The notes: generated by a model not told the origin, from the sequence alone. 64,000 bases of DNA from Coptis chinensis (GCA_015680905.1 CM027377.1:22282501-22346500), one strand, 5' to 3'; shown: positions 32,843-46,920, counted from the stretch's first letter. A program made the numbers and translations.

Positions 32843-34359
32843 TGATAATATGTAAAACAATAGTTTTACCTACGACTAAGTGACGAGACTCAACCGCGAG
32901 TAAAACTAAAGCTAGCTTACGCTAAGGGTTTATTAAAGTTTTCTACTCTCGATGATATCGCAATAGAGTTAAAGTAAAAGATTCGTTCCACTCCTAGTTC
33001 TTTAGAATTCAATGTTTTCTAAGATTATCAGTCTATTCAAAGTTAATGAGAGTATGATGGAAATTATACTACGATGTGAATTATAATAACAAGATACGGT
33101 AATTCAAACTACGGAATTTCTAATTTGACTATATGATAAGGAATTAGGGGGGATTGATTTCACCCTAACTCGACTTAATTAACTAGCGAAGATTCATCGT
33201 GATCCAAATTTCAATGTTTTCGCATAACAAAATGGTAATTCTAATCCCTAATTATTCATGACAATCTCTACCAAATAATAACTAGCATGTGAAGCAATCA
33301 AACCCATTCTCATGGTGAACTAATTACTTTTTAGAATGAATAGATTATCACGATGATTTCTAAGCTAACAAAATTAAGTTTTCGTCAAGGCTTCCTCAAA
33401 CCCCTCTAATGGAGATTTAGCCTTGAGTTATTAAACTATCATTTCTATACGAATTTAAGCAAGACATGATATAAAGATTGTAAATTTACTAATTCGAACT
33501 ATAATTATGATTTAACTAATTATCAAATGAAGATAACCTAATTTATGAATTTAAAACAACTAAAACTAAATAAGAATTTAATCAAATAACTAAATTGAGA
33601 TGAAAACTAATACTTTATTATAAAACTAATAGTGATTCTAAATAATAATCTACTTTTGTTTTAACACTAATTAATTGAAAGGTAAAAACTAGATCTAAAA
33701 CAAGCTATTGAAACTAATTAATGGAGTCTAAAACTAGATCTAAAAATTATTGGCTAATGGCTACCTAAAAACTAAAATAACTTAAAAGCTAAGTCTTCTC
33801 TCCTCAAATGGAGGAAACCTGATCCACATTTTCGTGCATGGGCTGAGGAGCCATGTTTTGGGCCGGAAAATCGAGCCCAAAACCCAATCTCTTCAGTCCA
33901 CAGAGGCCTTTTTAGTTGGATTTGACTTCAGCAGACTTTTCGTCCACTTTTGCTCGTCTGATTGGGTCAAGTCTTAGACTATTGGAAAACTCTTTTCGAG
34001 CTGGTCGTTTTGACATAAGGTAGGCCAATTCCGAGGTCTGAGTCCAAAGATAAGGTCTTCGGAAGTTCTCACGACTTTTCAGGCGTTGTTTACGCCAGCG
34101 TTGACTTTGACTTTTCAGCTTTGGACCGGCTTTAAAAGGCTTTTTCTCCTTGAATCTTGGTCTTTAATCATAGAACTTCTTAGCAACCAACCCTTGCTCC
34201 TTTATCTCGCAAAAGTGCCATATTTCTGCACATGACTGACTCCAATGCCTGAAATACATTAAAGTACATAATCAACATTAACTCTTATTTTTTACTCGCA
34301 TAATTGGTCTAAAAGTATTATTGTTAAGGGGTTAAAACTACAGTTTTGGGCTCTTATCA
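32843..34359 (-). repeat. 3' LTR of the Athila-like element
   Basis: A 1.5-kb LTR nearly identical to 55832-57356 and in the same orientation. In the first ~160 bp about ten substitutions are visible, while the central part differs less, so overall identity is about 95% by eye. It is non-coding. Confidence 0.95.
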
Positions 34360-35274
34360 AACCACCCCCAAACAGCATTTTGCTTGTCCTCAAGCAAATA
34401 TGAGAAATTAGAATAAGTGACCAAAAATGGAGTTCTAACTAATCTCGCTTTTTCACTGAAATTGATTGATTGACCATATGCAACAAGGCCTTAAACCACT
34501 AGGAATTTCCTAGTGGACGAGTTATAGCCTCGTGAGATTTTTCCAGTGAAGGTACTTACAAACTTCATATATACTACAACGACTAAGAAATAAAACTATT
34601 GTTTCCTTATTTATGTCTCTATTATCTATACATCTCACTAGCAATGAATACAGAATAATCAAGTCGAAACCTAAACTAATATATGCATAATAATCAATCA
34701 TCTACGAATAAACATATATACAATGAGTAATACTATGAAATGCACTAGCAGGTCCGTTTCTGAAACTTTGGAATAACGTCCTTAAGTAGGTCCTCACATA
34801 AATGTCAAGACAAAAACACTCTGATTTTTTCGCTCAAGTTTCGCTACTCCAATATGCAGTGGGCACACTTTACCTTACAATCTCAATGACACACAAGGAA
34901 GCCGAAGTCGATCAAACACATATGCCACTTTACTATCACACTAACATATTCCTAATCGAGCTAGAAGTCTTTATTAGGTGTCATGGGATTAGGAGATAGT
35001 TTAAGAAGGAAGGAAATGGATATTCAAAAAGGACAAGTCCGAGATAATAGGGTATTCATATTACGAACTAGAGAAACCCTTGTGTTTTCTTTTCTACACT
35101 TTGTTTCCATCTTTAGCCTTTCTATTTTTGGCTTTTGACTCATTTTATTCTATTTTTGGAGTTTTTATTTTGTTTTTGTTTTTATTTTTCTTTTCTTTTC
35201 TTTGGATGGAAACTTCTTTTCTTTTTCTTTTCTAAAGCAACTAACTAATTTTTGTTTACACAGGTCTTTTCTTC
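34360..35274. other. internal non-coding region next to the polypurine tract
   Basis: The polypurine tract (CCACCCCCAAAC on the plus strand at 34362-34373) is followed by CTTGTCCTCAAGCAA. The rest of the stretch to the L1 poly(T) is non-coding and becomes T-rich after 35100. Confidence 0.6.
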
Positions 35275-35403
35275 TTTTTTTTTTGTTTTTTTGCTAAAGG
35301 TAATTGATTAATAAAGAATAAGGATTACAAAAGTGTCAGATACATATTAAGAATCGCATGTAAGGCTACATCATAAATGTATCATTCCTAAAACATCAAT
35401 GCT

Positions 35404-38400
35404 CTAGTGGACAAAGCGGAAATAAGTGGTGTAGTGATTCTCTAGATTCTTCATGAAGAGTGGTCTACTATCCCACCATTTCCTTTCACCTTGAACCAAG
35501 TTAGCCCCATGTTTAGAACAGCTATCGGCACCAAGGTTGGTCTCTCTCCAAGTGACTGTGACGTTGATCCATTCTGCCTGTTCCTTCATAGTTTGCCACC
35601 TTTCCCGGACTCTCCAATGTAATTTATTCTCCCGAAAAGCTTGAACTACCGATTTGAATCACTCTCCACCCATATATACTTCCATCCCATTTCCAAATGC
35701 TTTGTGTACGGCTTCCACAATAGCCACTTTTTCGCCATGTAATTAGTATTGACCCCGGACCTCCCGCCACAGACCTAAGAATTCACCCTTATAGTTTTCA
35801 TAACTATTCCCCAACCCGATCTCCCGTGATTCCCTCGAAAGCACCCATAAGTATTTACCTTTATTATTCCAGTGGAGGAAGAGTCCGTAAGCATTCAATG
35901 ATTTTCGGTGCTCTTCTCAAACTTGGATGAAGATTGAAGACTCTAAGAATCTTTAAGTCATGAACCGAAGTTCTCCATATGCCCTGTAGACTGTGGTGAG
36001 CTCGAATGATTGCTCGCCTAGCTAAAAAATATATACGATAAGCTTGAGTCTTTATTGTCGTAAAAGCACTCGTTCGGTTCTTCCAAAGACTCACCATCAT
36101 AGTAATAGAGCAAGCTTTCCACATGTCAAGAATGAGGGAGTCGTAATGCTTACCTTGTCGCCGCACATCCCGAAATGATTAGGGTTCTGGAAGTCTTTGA
36201 AAATGTCTCGAGCATAGTTCCAAAACTGTTTTGGCCACTTGCATTGAAAGAGTATATGCTCTAGAGTTTCTTCGAAAAGCGGCAAATGCAACATCTAGAG
36301 GCCACGTTTTCCGCCTTTGAGCCGATCGTCTGTTCTTGTTGCGCCATCATGACTTCCATGCAATACCTTGAGTTTTCGGTAGAACCTTTGAGCTCCATAT
36401 GAATTTACACCATGCCGGTTTGGGTGATTTCTTTTGGATGGCATCACGCGCTTAAACCGTGAATTTCCCATTAGAATTGCCTAACCATACCCTTTGTATC
36501 CTCTCTTGCACCGTTAGGTCTTTGTAGAGTGCCCAGTTCTATGCCCATTTGTCGCACGGTTGAGTCATGTTTACCTAAAAGTTCCAAGTATCTCCCGTAA
36601 TACACTCACCGAGCTTTGATGAAATTTGACAATCTCTTTGCTCTCTTCCCCGAAAGAAATCGCAGAGCGGTTTATTCAACAACCAATTCTCTCTCCACAG
36701 ATTGATAGAGTTTCCATTGCCCACCGCCCACCATGCATGCAGATGCTTCATCTCACTAAGTGCCCATTTGATACCTTTCCAAACAATTGGAGGTTTTGTA
36801 GTTTGACCATCCCCCTGCTCGATTGGTATATTTACCTTTCATGTATGGCCTTCAATCACTATCCTCGTTAGAAGACACCGCGCTTTGTTTCATAAGCATT
36901 GAGAGATTGATATCGTGTAATCTCCTTAACCCCAGTCCCCTTCCTCTCAGAGGCTTGCAAGCTTTCTCCCATGATACCGTGATAGCTTTCGCTCGTCGGG
37001 TTTCCGCTCCAAATGAAATTTCGGATAATAGCTTCACATTCCTTTATCACCGATCTCGCCACTTGTAGATAGCCATATTATGCAATGGGATCTTTGTTTA
37101 GAGCGGTCGCGGCAAGAACTACCCGCCCTTGGAAAGATAGTAACTTCGCCCATCCCAAGCTTTGCTTCTAATCTTATCCACCAAAGGAGAAAGTGCTACT
37201 TTCGTTAATCTCCCTCGACTAGAGGTACCCCAAGGTACTTTTCGTGCAAGGTACCTTCCTTGATTTTAGAGTCTCCTCAGATACTCGCCTGGCCCGGTTG
37301 TCATTGGGCTGAGAATTTTTGCATTTGTCTTTGTTAATGATTTGTCCCCGACGAAGTCTTGATATCTGTTAAGAATCTTGACAATCGTCTCGATGCATCT
37401 CATGTTAGCATTATTGAACAAGAAAATATCATCCGCAAACATTAGGTGTGATGGATCGCAAGATTTACCATTAACCACCATTTGCCGAATCTTCTTCTCG
37501 TGGACAAGCTTGCGATGTTTTCGCTTAGATAGCCCCCTCTCGCTAACGCGAAAAGCATCGGGGAGAGAGGATCCCCTGCTTTTAGCCCTCTCTCGAAAAA
37601 TGCCCTATTGGTCCACCATTGATCATTATAGACATTGAGTTGCTAGAGAATGCTCCTTGTAGCCATTGAATCCAAATGTCACGAATCCCACATGCCGCAG
37701 ATTTGCCCACGAAATTCCCAATCCATTATATCAAAAGCTTGAGAAATGTCAAGCTTGATTGCTAAACTTCCTCCATGCCGAGGTGTTTGCAGCTCATTGA
37801 TTAACTTCTGAGGCTAACCCGATGGCTTGCCGAGAGTTTCGTTTTGGTATGAAACCATATTGCTCCTTGCTAATGATCCTTTCCGCAATTGGGCTTAATC
37901 TTTACGGCGAGAATCTTGGTGATGATCTTGAATACAAAATCGAGAGACAAATAGGCTGAATTTGCTAACTGATTGGCGTTCTTTTCCTTAGGGATCAACA
38001 CAATGAAGTTCGTGTTAACACCCATAGGCAGCCGAGATTTGATGAAGAAATATCTTATAGCTCGAATTAAATCAGCTTCCACAATGTCCCAACATTGTTG
38101 AAAGAAAAATCCCATAAAACCATCGGGGCACGGGAGTCAGTCCGCTTTAAGATGAAAACCCGCCCTCACTTATTGTCTGATGATGGGATGGAAGATATCT
38201 TTGCATTATCATCAATGAAAAAATGTACCGAGGCATAGTTTGAATTAGCCTCCAGTCGATCTCATGCTCCGATTTTTCTGAATTTCTCCTTATAGTGGTT
38301 GACCACGAACTCACCAATCTCCTCCTGGGTACTGACTGTGTGCCCCTCATTGTTTTTCAGTTCCGAGATAAGAGATTTGCTTCTATTGGTATTCACCATT

Positions 38401-39513
38401 GCGTGGAAGAACTTGGTGCTTCGATCATTATCATTCTCCCAGCTGGCTCCTGCTTTCTGCCTCCAGAACATCTGTTCTTGTTCTAGCAATTTCTCAACCT
38501 TGTTCTCTTGATTCACCATTTGCATATTGAAATCCTCATCCGTGTTCCCTTGATCAAAATGTTTTTGCATCAGCTCTAAACTTTTGGATTCTTCTTCCAC
38601 TTGAAATTTGATGTTACCGAATATCTCCCTCGTTCCAAACTTTCAAAGCACTTTTCAGCCGCTTTAGTTTTTTGTGTCGATATATATGGAGTGACCTCGC
38701 CAAAGGAACATCCCAAATAGCTTTAACCAGATCTCTCGAAAGATGGGTGGGAACACCACATGTTGAAGAATTTGAAGGCGGAACATTTTTTGGTCGGGGA
38801 TATCCACACCGCGCCCTCTACTATGGGAGAATGGTCCGAGCATACCGTTGCATACCTTATAATTCCATCCCGGTATTTGGAGCTCCATAGAATATTAAAG
38901 AACATCCCGCCCCGGTTTTACCTTAATCTTAAGTCGCCTAACTTGCTTGTTCCACTGTGAGAAGTGAAACCCATTACAAGGAGCTTCCATCAAGTGATTG
39001 GAACCAATAAAGCCTCGAAATCGACATCGCGTTTGTAGATGGTCGATGGCCTCCCTGCTTTGTCCGAGTAACTTCGGATAAGCATTAAAATCCCCAAGAA
39101 TTAACCATGGAAGGTTCATAAGGCTAAACCGATGAAGATCCATCCATAGTTGCCTCCGATTCACATAAGCGCAATGAGCATGAATAATGGACAAAAGCAC
39201 TCCATCCACTCCATTTGTTATCCGTTAATTGGAGCAACATAACAAGTTCGAGTAGCCACCTGTTGTCTTCCGGTAAGAGCCAAATGTTAGGCACTCTATT
39301 CGACTATTATTGAAGAAAAAGCAAGAACTCATTCGAGAGATTGGAGATAGGCCTTTGAGAAATCATCGGGATCGATCATGGGCTCGCAATACCTACTATG
39401 TCGGGATCCCATTTATTGATGAGCTTGAAAGCCTATTTTGCGAATTTGTCGCTCGCAATTCCTCGATGTTCCAAAATATGCACCTCATTGAGACCGAGGT
39501 TGTTTTATTGTGA
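35404..39513 (-). pseudogene. LINE ORF2: endonuclease, RT, zf-RVT, RNase H
   Basis: Segments on the minus strand in order: about 39430 with MRCIFWNIE (endonuclease start); 39209-38895 with LPWLILGDFNAY; 38905-38723 with CSDHSPIVEGAVW; 38600-38262 with ASWENDNDRSTKFFHAMVN (linker); 38115-37870 with NTNFIVLIPKE (RT fingers); 37481-37266 with SHLMFADDIFLFNNA (catalytic site); 37062-36868 with FIWSGNP; 36294-36097 with PLFEETLEHILFQCKWPKQF (zf-RVT); 35589-35404 with TWRETNLGADSCSKHGA (RNase H end). The order matches plant L1 ORF2. Numerous frame changes and stops show that it is dead. Confidence 0.85.
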
Positions 39514-39532
39514 AGGAAGGTGTAAACCACCT

Positions 39533-40609
39533 TTAATTATCCTTTTTGCTTGATCCGAGATCGAGATCGGACTCGTAGCCGGGGATATGTTTGTTGCAAT
39601 CGCCATCGCGTGGTCCGTTCCGACTCTCGCAGATTAGATCGGATTCTTGTGTGTCATTCACCATCAAGCCCATCAAGCCCACAGTGGGATCATGTTCCTC
39701 TTCTATATCATCCTCCGCCATGTCTCCCCATCCGAAGTAGGTGTTTCGGGTCGGGGAGGTTCATTTTCCTCCTCTCCAAAATGATGTTTTGCGGACGAGC
39801 ATTTGTAAGACTTTCTCCGCCGGCCTCGACCAAAGTTTTTGCAGCAGCACTCTTCATGGATTCTCGGGCGGTGATTCTTCGCCGCTTTTTCTTGAGTTGG
39901 AAATATGCTCGTGCTCGGCCAGCGGTTCAGTTCCAAAGATGTCTACCACCTTGTTGTCCCCGACCGCCTCGGCATTTCTTCGTTGTTGTGGAGTATGTGT
40001 ACTCGCTCTTGGTCCGCTTCCGAGTTGCATCTCTATCTTTGCTTGTTCCCCCATTTACGCCATCACCTTGTTCAGCCAGCCTAGCTCCCGCTCCTCTATG
40101 GGTTGTAGTTCCTCAATCTCTAGGTTTTCAAACCTATTCTGAAGTTTGTGTTTCCACCAGATGCTCATAAGATTTTTGGTCTCCAAGTCGCTCTCACCTT
40201 CTTTACTAGGTTCATCTTGTGCCTTTTTCTGACTTCGTTTCCTTCTTGACTTCCTCCGTGAAACTTCGGCATCAGGGGTAAGGTCAATCACAACATCTTT
40301 GCCTTTATTCTCTTTCCCTCGAGAGTTTTGCATATCCCCTTTTAATTTCCTACATTCAGTAACCAGATGCCCAACGATTTCGCAGTGAGTACACATCTTT
40401 GGTAACTTCCCGATCTCCACCGCCTGCCAAAACTTCACCGACTTTGTTTGCACATAAATCTGGTCAGGGATGGGTTCTGAAAGGTCCACATCTACCAGAA
40501 TTTTCGCATAGTATCCGTACTCTCGGCTCAGCGTCTTCTCATCGATTTGCATCGGATATCCAACCCCTCTTGCAATGGACATAAGTACTTCTGGTTGATT
40601 TTTCTTCAC
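39533..40609 (-). pseudogene. LINE ORF1 (DUF4283 remainder and zinc knuckle)
   Basis: The minus-strand frame 40609-40055 reads SIARGVGYPMQIDEKTLSRE, then YYAKILVDVDLSEPIPDQIY and PKMCTHCEIVGHLVTECRKL, a CX2CX4HX4C knuckle typical of plant LINE ORF1, followed by a Lys/Arg/Glu-rich tail. The tail continues in broken frames to about 39533 (EEENEPPRPETPTSDGETWR). The N-terminal half of the RNA-binding domain is missing because the element is 5'-truncated. The product would bind LINE RNA. Confidence 0.8.
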
Positions 40610-40612
40610 TCA

Positions 40613-41225
40613 TCCTATTCTCAAACTCATTCTATAATGGGTAGGTTGATTTTTTATTTTGTTTTGTTTTTGTAAAAGGGTAAGGATTTGCGGGGCTCAG
40701 TGGGGCGACTAGCGGAAAATAATTTCATAAGGTTTGAATTTCTGACTATATCGATCCAAAGAGGGCCTAAATTCTTTTAGGATATGGTATAGTGATCAAG
40801 CAAGTGGACGTGTGATTTCTCTATTCGGAATTTACTTCTCCCTTGTGTTATTCTCAAATGTTTCGCACATAAAAGGCTTTAGGCTATATTCTCACAGGAT
40901 TTGTAGAATAAGTACTCTAGCCTAGAATTCATAAACTTACTGCCAAACAATCATAGATACTCATGTAATATAGTTATAGATAGATGCAAAGATTATTATG
41001 TACATATTAACCTAAGTTTCTAAAAACTATTCTCATGCAAAAAACTACGTGAGACTTCTAGATTATTAAAAACATAGAGAAAGAAAACAATACCAATATT
41101 TCTAAGTGTATAGCATAAACTATTTTATTTTATTTTTTTGAAATTTTTGAATTTTTAACTAAAAAACGAGTGAATATTGTACATATCTATATTCTAACAG
41201 ATGCCTTAATTACACGTGTTTCTAT
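40613..41225. other. Athila internal non-coding segment
   Basis: No coding pattern was seen between the L1 5' end and the next polypurine-like tract. Confidence 0.5.
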
Positions 41226-42600
41226 GCCACCCCCAAACAAGAAGCATGCTTTGTCCTCAAAGTATTGAAATAAAAAGGGTCGAAAAATACCATGGAAACG
41301 CGTGAATTCTGGAACATCTGCAAAACAAGGTTAAAACATACTAATATAGAAAAATAAAAACAGACGCAACTCTATATGAGTTCCACCCGTTATGGGGTTA
41401 TAAGAAGTAAATTGCTTGGGACATAAGCAGACACGAACTGAAACTAAAAACTTACCTTATCTCCCACTTTTAAAAGTCATCCTCCTCCTCATCCTCATCC
41501 TCTACATAAGACCAAGGCTCTTTAGTGTCCTGCCACGCTATAATAACTTGCCAAGCCCTTCGTCGTGTGTCGTCAACCTGTGCTAACTTGGCGAGTGTTA
41601 CTTGGTATGATAGGGTGTAAGGAGCAACCAAATGAGGTTGCACCTGCCATCCCGACCAAGTCATAACTCGAAGTGAATGAACCACGCAATTGGTGGGTCT
41701 CATGACTTCAACCCTTTTCCAATCCGTGAACTAGGTACATAATTCAGGTAAACAACCGCGCATGATGCGGCAAACTAAAACAGGCATAAGAATATATTGA
41801 TGCCTCATGTTATGGGTTCTCTTTAGACTAGCCACTAATACCCTGGGAATGTCATATCGGCGACGTCCCTCAACTAAAGCAAGGAAAACATCACCAGCGG
41901 TACTATTAGCAGAAGTAAACTACCACTCCCCTAAGATATTCATCAGGATGAATAACATGGTGGTGCCTACATTTAAGGACAGGCTACCAAGGGCTATGTT
42001 ATATCGCCCTTAGTCCATCACACGAAACACTCAACCCCTGTAATACTCATGGAAATATGCATAGTCATAGAGGTATGCATTATCGGTCATATATCCCCAT
42101 GTGTGTTTAGGATCAGGTAAAGGGAATCCCGAAACTAACGCTACCAAAGACTTACTGAATTCCATTGTAGTGTCATTAATTGCAAGGGAAAAATTTTGTT
42201 CTCCCTCATTGTTACAATAAAAATTTAAGATTATTGTAGAAAAATGCAGTAAGCTGAGGTGAATACGAATCGTCATCACTTACCAGTAGATGCTGCCATC
42301 CTAACTGCAAGATCCTGTCGCGGAACCACCCTCCGTAAGTCTCGCTTCCTAACAAGTCTTCGAAAGACTGCTCAAGTATGACTGTAGGAGATGTCATCAC
42401 AAAACTACTCTCCAGAACAGCTGCAAACGATCCTAGAACAAACCACAAAAATTCGAATTTTTTTTCGGTTAAGGAGGAGGTCGAGGCGTGCGCGCCTCGA
42501 CTATACCTTGTATGGGTGCGGGGTGCGCTGGTGATGATCGAGTTCCAGGCACTTAGGCGTAGGGTGCACTCTGGTGATGATCGAGTTCCAGGCACTTAGG
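41226..42600 (-). pseudogene. env-position ORF of the Athila-like element
   Basis: On the minus strand, 42595-42212 contains FEFLWFVLGSFAAVLESSFV and SETYGGWFRDRILQLGWQHL, then LTAFFYNNLKFLL. An overlapping frame, 42279-42031, continues FSLAINDTTMEFSKSLVALV and GFPLPDPKHTWGY, and 41703-41470 ends in an acidic YVEDEDEEEDD. The pattern FYxNL...SLxIN...xSxxLVALVSGFP resembles the plant-transposon ORF found at the env position or in LARD-like derivatives of Athila. The frame is broken several times. A second PPT-like tract (CCACCCCCAAACAAG) and TTTGTCCTCAAAG follow at 41228-41260. Confidence 0.55.
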
Positions 42601-42780
42601 CATAGGGTGCGCTCACTTTTAGCCTGGGATGGGCGCAGGTCGCGCTCTGGCTATGGTCGAGTTACATGCACTTGGGCGCAGGGTGCGCTCACTTTTAGCC
42701 TGGGATGGGCGCAAGTCGTGCTTCTCACTAAATCGAGTCACAGGTGGTTCAAGCACAGGTCGTGCTCCGAGTAGTGAAGT
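42510..42780. repeat. GC-rich minisatellite
   Basis: Repeated units of GATGATCGAGTTCCAGGCAC (twice, 42531 and 42572) and GGGTGCGCTCACTTTTAGCC (twice, 42606 and 42685), with GGGATGGGCGCA between. Related wording (TTGTATGGGCACGGGGCGCG) occurs at 55673, near the 5' LTR of the same element. Confidence 0.8.
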
Positions 42781-43019
42781 GAAGAATAAAAGAGGGAAAA
42801 TTGGGAGTGAAAGGTGTGAGATGTGTAGGTTTTGAGTGTAGAATGGAGGAAGTTTATATAGGGTTTTTGTTTCTAAAACGAATCAACAAGTTGCCAAAAA
42901 GGTTTAAGGCAGTTGTCGGAAACAAAATATTTCCAAAACCTAAAACGGAAACTACCCATATTCATTATTCTAAAACAAACCTAATATCTTTTAGGTTGAA
43001 TTTAGAATAGCAACTTCCT

Positions 43020-44083
43020 AACTCATTGAAATTTCATTCTACCACAATATCATCGAATCATAGCCATGCCAATATCGGCAAAATTCCCAACAATCATCGA
43101 AATATCACTCCTCAAATTGTGGATCATATAAAAATCATGCTAGAAGAAATAGTACCACCCCCAAACAATTCGGGAAGGTAGGATTAACACTAAAATCAAT
43201 ACATAATTTGAAAAGAACCAAATTAAATTCAAATTCAAATTCAAATTACAATTAACTACCAAATTCAAATTTAGCTACTGAATTCAACAACTTAACATCC
43301 AACTAATAAAAACAATAAAACAACTAAATAACATGCTTTGGAGAAGTTTGGTGATTTTTTTTTAGTTTGGGTTTTTTTTTTTTTTTTTAGGGTTTAAAAT
43401 TTGGTAATGGCGGAATATGGAGTGAGGAAGAAGAAGAATGCGATGCGTTCTTGGTTTGTACTGTTGACTTGGGCCCAAGCCCAATCAAATTCGGAAATGC
43501 CCATTTTGTCTTCATGCACGCAAAAATTAAAATTGGAATTCTTGACTCGTTACCGGTCCGATTTTTGCGAATGAGATATGAAAACGATCAGGAGAGAATT
43601 TCCAATCCAATGATCCATACCACATTCTAATCTAACTGCGGATGACATATAGAAAGGTGGTAAATGCCTCAAAATGTGTGAATGACGTAAGTTGTGCGAA
43701 CAAATGAAATCTAAATGCATAGATAATGTTAACCTGAATCAAAATACGATTAAACGGCATAAGCAACACAAATGTAAAGTTGAACAATCAAGGACGGAAA
43801 ACCCAACACCCCACCCCCAAACAAATTTTTGGCAACGAAGTTTGAAAATTTGTTTTAAAACGTGGGTCTTTTAAAGTCAGATTCCCGAGACTTCCTAGAT
43901 TACTATTTTTATGGATTTGATATTTTTTTTACTTTTTATGAATAAGATTTAATATAAGAAAAATAATAAAGCAATAAATGCATAATTCGCACCATAGAGA
44001 AACATGACTCAAAAACTGAGAAAACATGCAAGAGTGGAAAACGTGAATTATGTGAAATATGGACTTAGGATCCGGTACTTACA
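43020..44083. other. Athila internal non-coding segment
   Basis: No gene was recognised. Further PPT-like words ACCACCCCCAAACAA (43154) and CCACCCCCAAACAAA (43811) occur. A T-rich run lies at 43367-43388 and the word ATTCAAATTCAAATT is repeated near 43230. Confidence 0.5.
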
Positions 44084-44534
44084 GCCACTGTAATGCCCGT
44101 ATTTGTAATATGTATGTATTTATTTATTTTTATTTTAAATTTGTTGGATTGGATTTGGGATATGTGGGCCTGATTTCTGGGATCGAGTCTGTGTTGGGCT
44201 TAGGTTTCAAACCCAGGTATATATTCATATTTTTCCAGCGAATAGGGTTTTTGGATAAAAATAAAATAAAATAAAATAAAATGGAGGCGGCTCGCTTGCT
44301 AGAGAGTTGGAGCGCAACAATTCAGACTATGAGAGATTCGTGGAGTTTTTAATTAAGGTGAGTAGTTTAGTTTTCATTTCACAACGGTACACAGGGATAA
44401 CTTTAACTTTACTTTAGTACAATGTTTCTGTTCAGTTTATGCTCATTTCTCTTCAGTCATTATTCGTCTCGTTAGTGTTTAAAATTGGTTAGATTGTAGG
44501 ACTGTCGAAACTCTGAAGGGGTTATTAATGGAGG

Positions 44535-44870
44535 CGCGAGCCCTAAACATCCTCCTCTGTCCTATACTGTTGAACCGTGATATTGTGGGGGTGTTGATAT
44601 TTTTATTTTTACTGTTATTTTGTGTTTTTTTGTTGGTTGATATCGGGGGTTAAGTATTTGATGTTGGTTTGGTTTATTGAGTAGAGATGGGTGCTGTCGA
44701 AGCTTGGAGGTCGTTAATGGCGGACAACCCAGTGTGGAGGAAGGGTTATCACTATTAATTATGTTGTAGTTATTTTGGTTGATTGGTTGATTGTAGGGGG
44801 TGTGTTTGAGAGTGGTAGAGTGGGGGAGGGAGCTGTCGAAGCTTGTAGAAGCCATTAATGGAGATCGAAA
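44535..44870. repeat. interspersed repeats inside the solo LTR
   Basis: Three spaced copies of GCTGTCGAAGCTT-like and CATTAATGGAGG-like words lie near 44500-44540, 44692-44725 and 44829-44870. Confidence 0.6.
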
Positions 44871-46654
44871 ATTTCTATGTCCAGTTTGGAGGGAGTGATA
44901 TCGAGGTAGCGAATCGAGTGGGGGCTTTTGTTAAAGTGTTAGGGGGTTTTCGCAGGGAGTATTTTTGGTTAGGTTTGGAAGAGGATGGTGGCTGGTGGTG
45001 GAAGAGGCTGCTGGTAAGGGAGGAAGACAACCTGTTGGTCGGTTAGGCTTGGGGCTTGGGCCTTAGATTGTTTAGTTGTTGGGCTGAGTTATATTTTTGT
45101 TTTGGACCGAAATCTATTTTTGTTTTGGGCCGAAATTAATTAGTTGTGTTGGGCCAGTTCATTTCTTTAGTTTGGGCCAGTTCTATTTTTGTTTGGGCTG
45201 GATCCATAGGACTTAAAATGGGTTCAATTTGGTCTTTAAGGGTTTAGACTTTCGGGCCTTGGTTTTGGGGATTTGTCTTGTTTAATTGGATTAGGACAAT
45301 GGGCTTTGATTGTGGACTTTTGACTGTTTAATTGTGCTACGTTTTATGTTGTAAATTTTATGGACAAATGTAATAATAAAACTGTTGTCGAAAATTGCAT
45401 AACCTTGTTTGTCATTATCTAATTAAGATTGACGTGAGTAGTGTGTAAAGCATATAAATATTGGCACGTAACAAGAGGAGAATTCTTATAAGGCTTAGAT
45501 ATATACGTTTTTATGAGAATTAAACTACATACAAACTTAGATTCATGGACTTTAGTTTTGGGTTTTTGACGGTTGATCAGTTTGACTTGAGATTTGGACT
45601 CGAATAATTATGCATGATATTTGGACTTGAGTTGTTCTTTCTTTTTAAAGTCGTTTCATTTTGACATTGGTAGTATGGACATATATTTTGATTATTTATT
45701 TACTATTTATATTATACACAAATGGAAATAATGAGTGCCTTTGATGGGGAATTGAGTTCACATAAATATATTGAACGAATACATTACTTGATTGATTACT
45801 ATTATGTGTTGCTACTTATATGAATTGTAGTATTTATGAAAGCTTGAGATATTCCATATGTTGTAGTGCAATATATGATTGGCACGTGAAATAATAAGTT
45901 TTAAGATTTCATATAGAGATGCTTGGATATCGTGCAATGAATAGTATTGGCACGTGATAATGTGGATTTTATTATAACGAGAAACGTTGAGCTTCAGTAC
46001 AATTAAGTATACTGGCATGAGGTAGAACAAGAATTATTTATGAGATATAGATGTATGACACCTGAATAAATTACGTAACGAAAATCCTAGAACCTAGCTA
46101 CCATAACTCATGTGATTTGGCCCTTGTGATGGGTGTATGTGATATGATTGGCCCTTGTATAGGGTGTATATATAAGATGTTGATTGAGCCATGTGTTGGG
46201 CAATTGTATCCGAATAGTGGCTTGATTAATCCGTTCGCAAAATTAGAAAGAGACGCGCGATATTTTATGCCGAATAGTGACAATACTCACATAATGGCTT
46301 TCGTGTGAGGGTTACCTAGTATGCGATATCCCGCTTAGGGTAACTACTCACGGAGTGGTTCATTATGTGAGGAGAGGCATGTGGATGTACATGTTCGGCG
46401 TTGGGTAGCGATTATGATAGCCAAGGAAACTAGGTAAGACATAGATACGACGTGATTTTAGGGACACGCAAAGAAAGCCTTAAATAATATAATTATGGTA
46501 ATATGTTGGTTAATGATATATCTTTAAATATATGATTGTATATGGTTTGTAGAAGGGTGGGTCAAACTAATTACTTGTGCAGAGACGACCCACTCTGTAA
46601 TTGAGCATGAAATGTGGTAAGTATAGAATATGCTTGGCTGGTTATTAGTTTAGT

Positions 46655-46920
46655 TAGAACCTAAGGGGCCTCGGTGGAGGAACTAAATGCATTTTTATTA
46701 TGCGTATAGTTTGTTGTGTGGTTAGTGGGAAGTTAAGGCGCCTCAGTGGAGGAACTAACTGCCTTACATGTTGTATGTACATATCGATATGATTATTTTT
46801 ATTATTGGAAGCTAAGGCGCCTCAGTGGAGGAACTACCTGCCTTAATTATGGTACTTAAGAATGTTGTATTATTCGTTGGAGGTTAAGGCGCCTCGATGG
46901 AGGAACTAACTACCTTATTT
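46655..46920. repeat. four ~74-bp tandem repeats in the solo LTR
   Basis: GAAGTTAAGGCGCCTCAGTG followed by GAGGAACTAACTGCCTTA occurs four times (near 46656, 46730, 46808 and 46879) with small changes. The spacer between the copies varies. Confidence 0.9.

Larger units (their letters stand above)
35275..40612 (-). mobile_element. L1-type LINE with RNase H, 5'-truncated
   Basis: The element lies on the minus strand inside the Athila-like element. Its 3' poly(A) appears as T-runs at 35275-35292. From 5' to 3' it has ORF1 with a zinc knuckle, an APE-like endonuclease (GDFNA), a reverse transcriptase (FADD), a zf-RVT domain and an RNase H end. The 5' end near 40612 cuts into ORF1, whose N-terminal RNA-binding half is missing. 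Target duplications were not resolved. Confidence 0.85.
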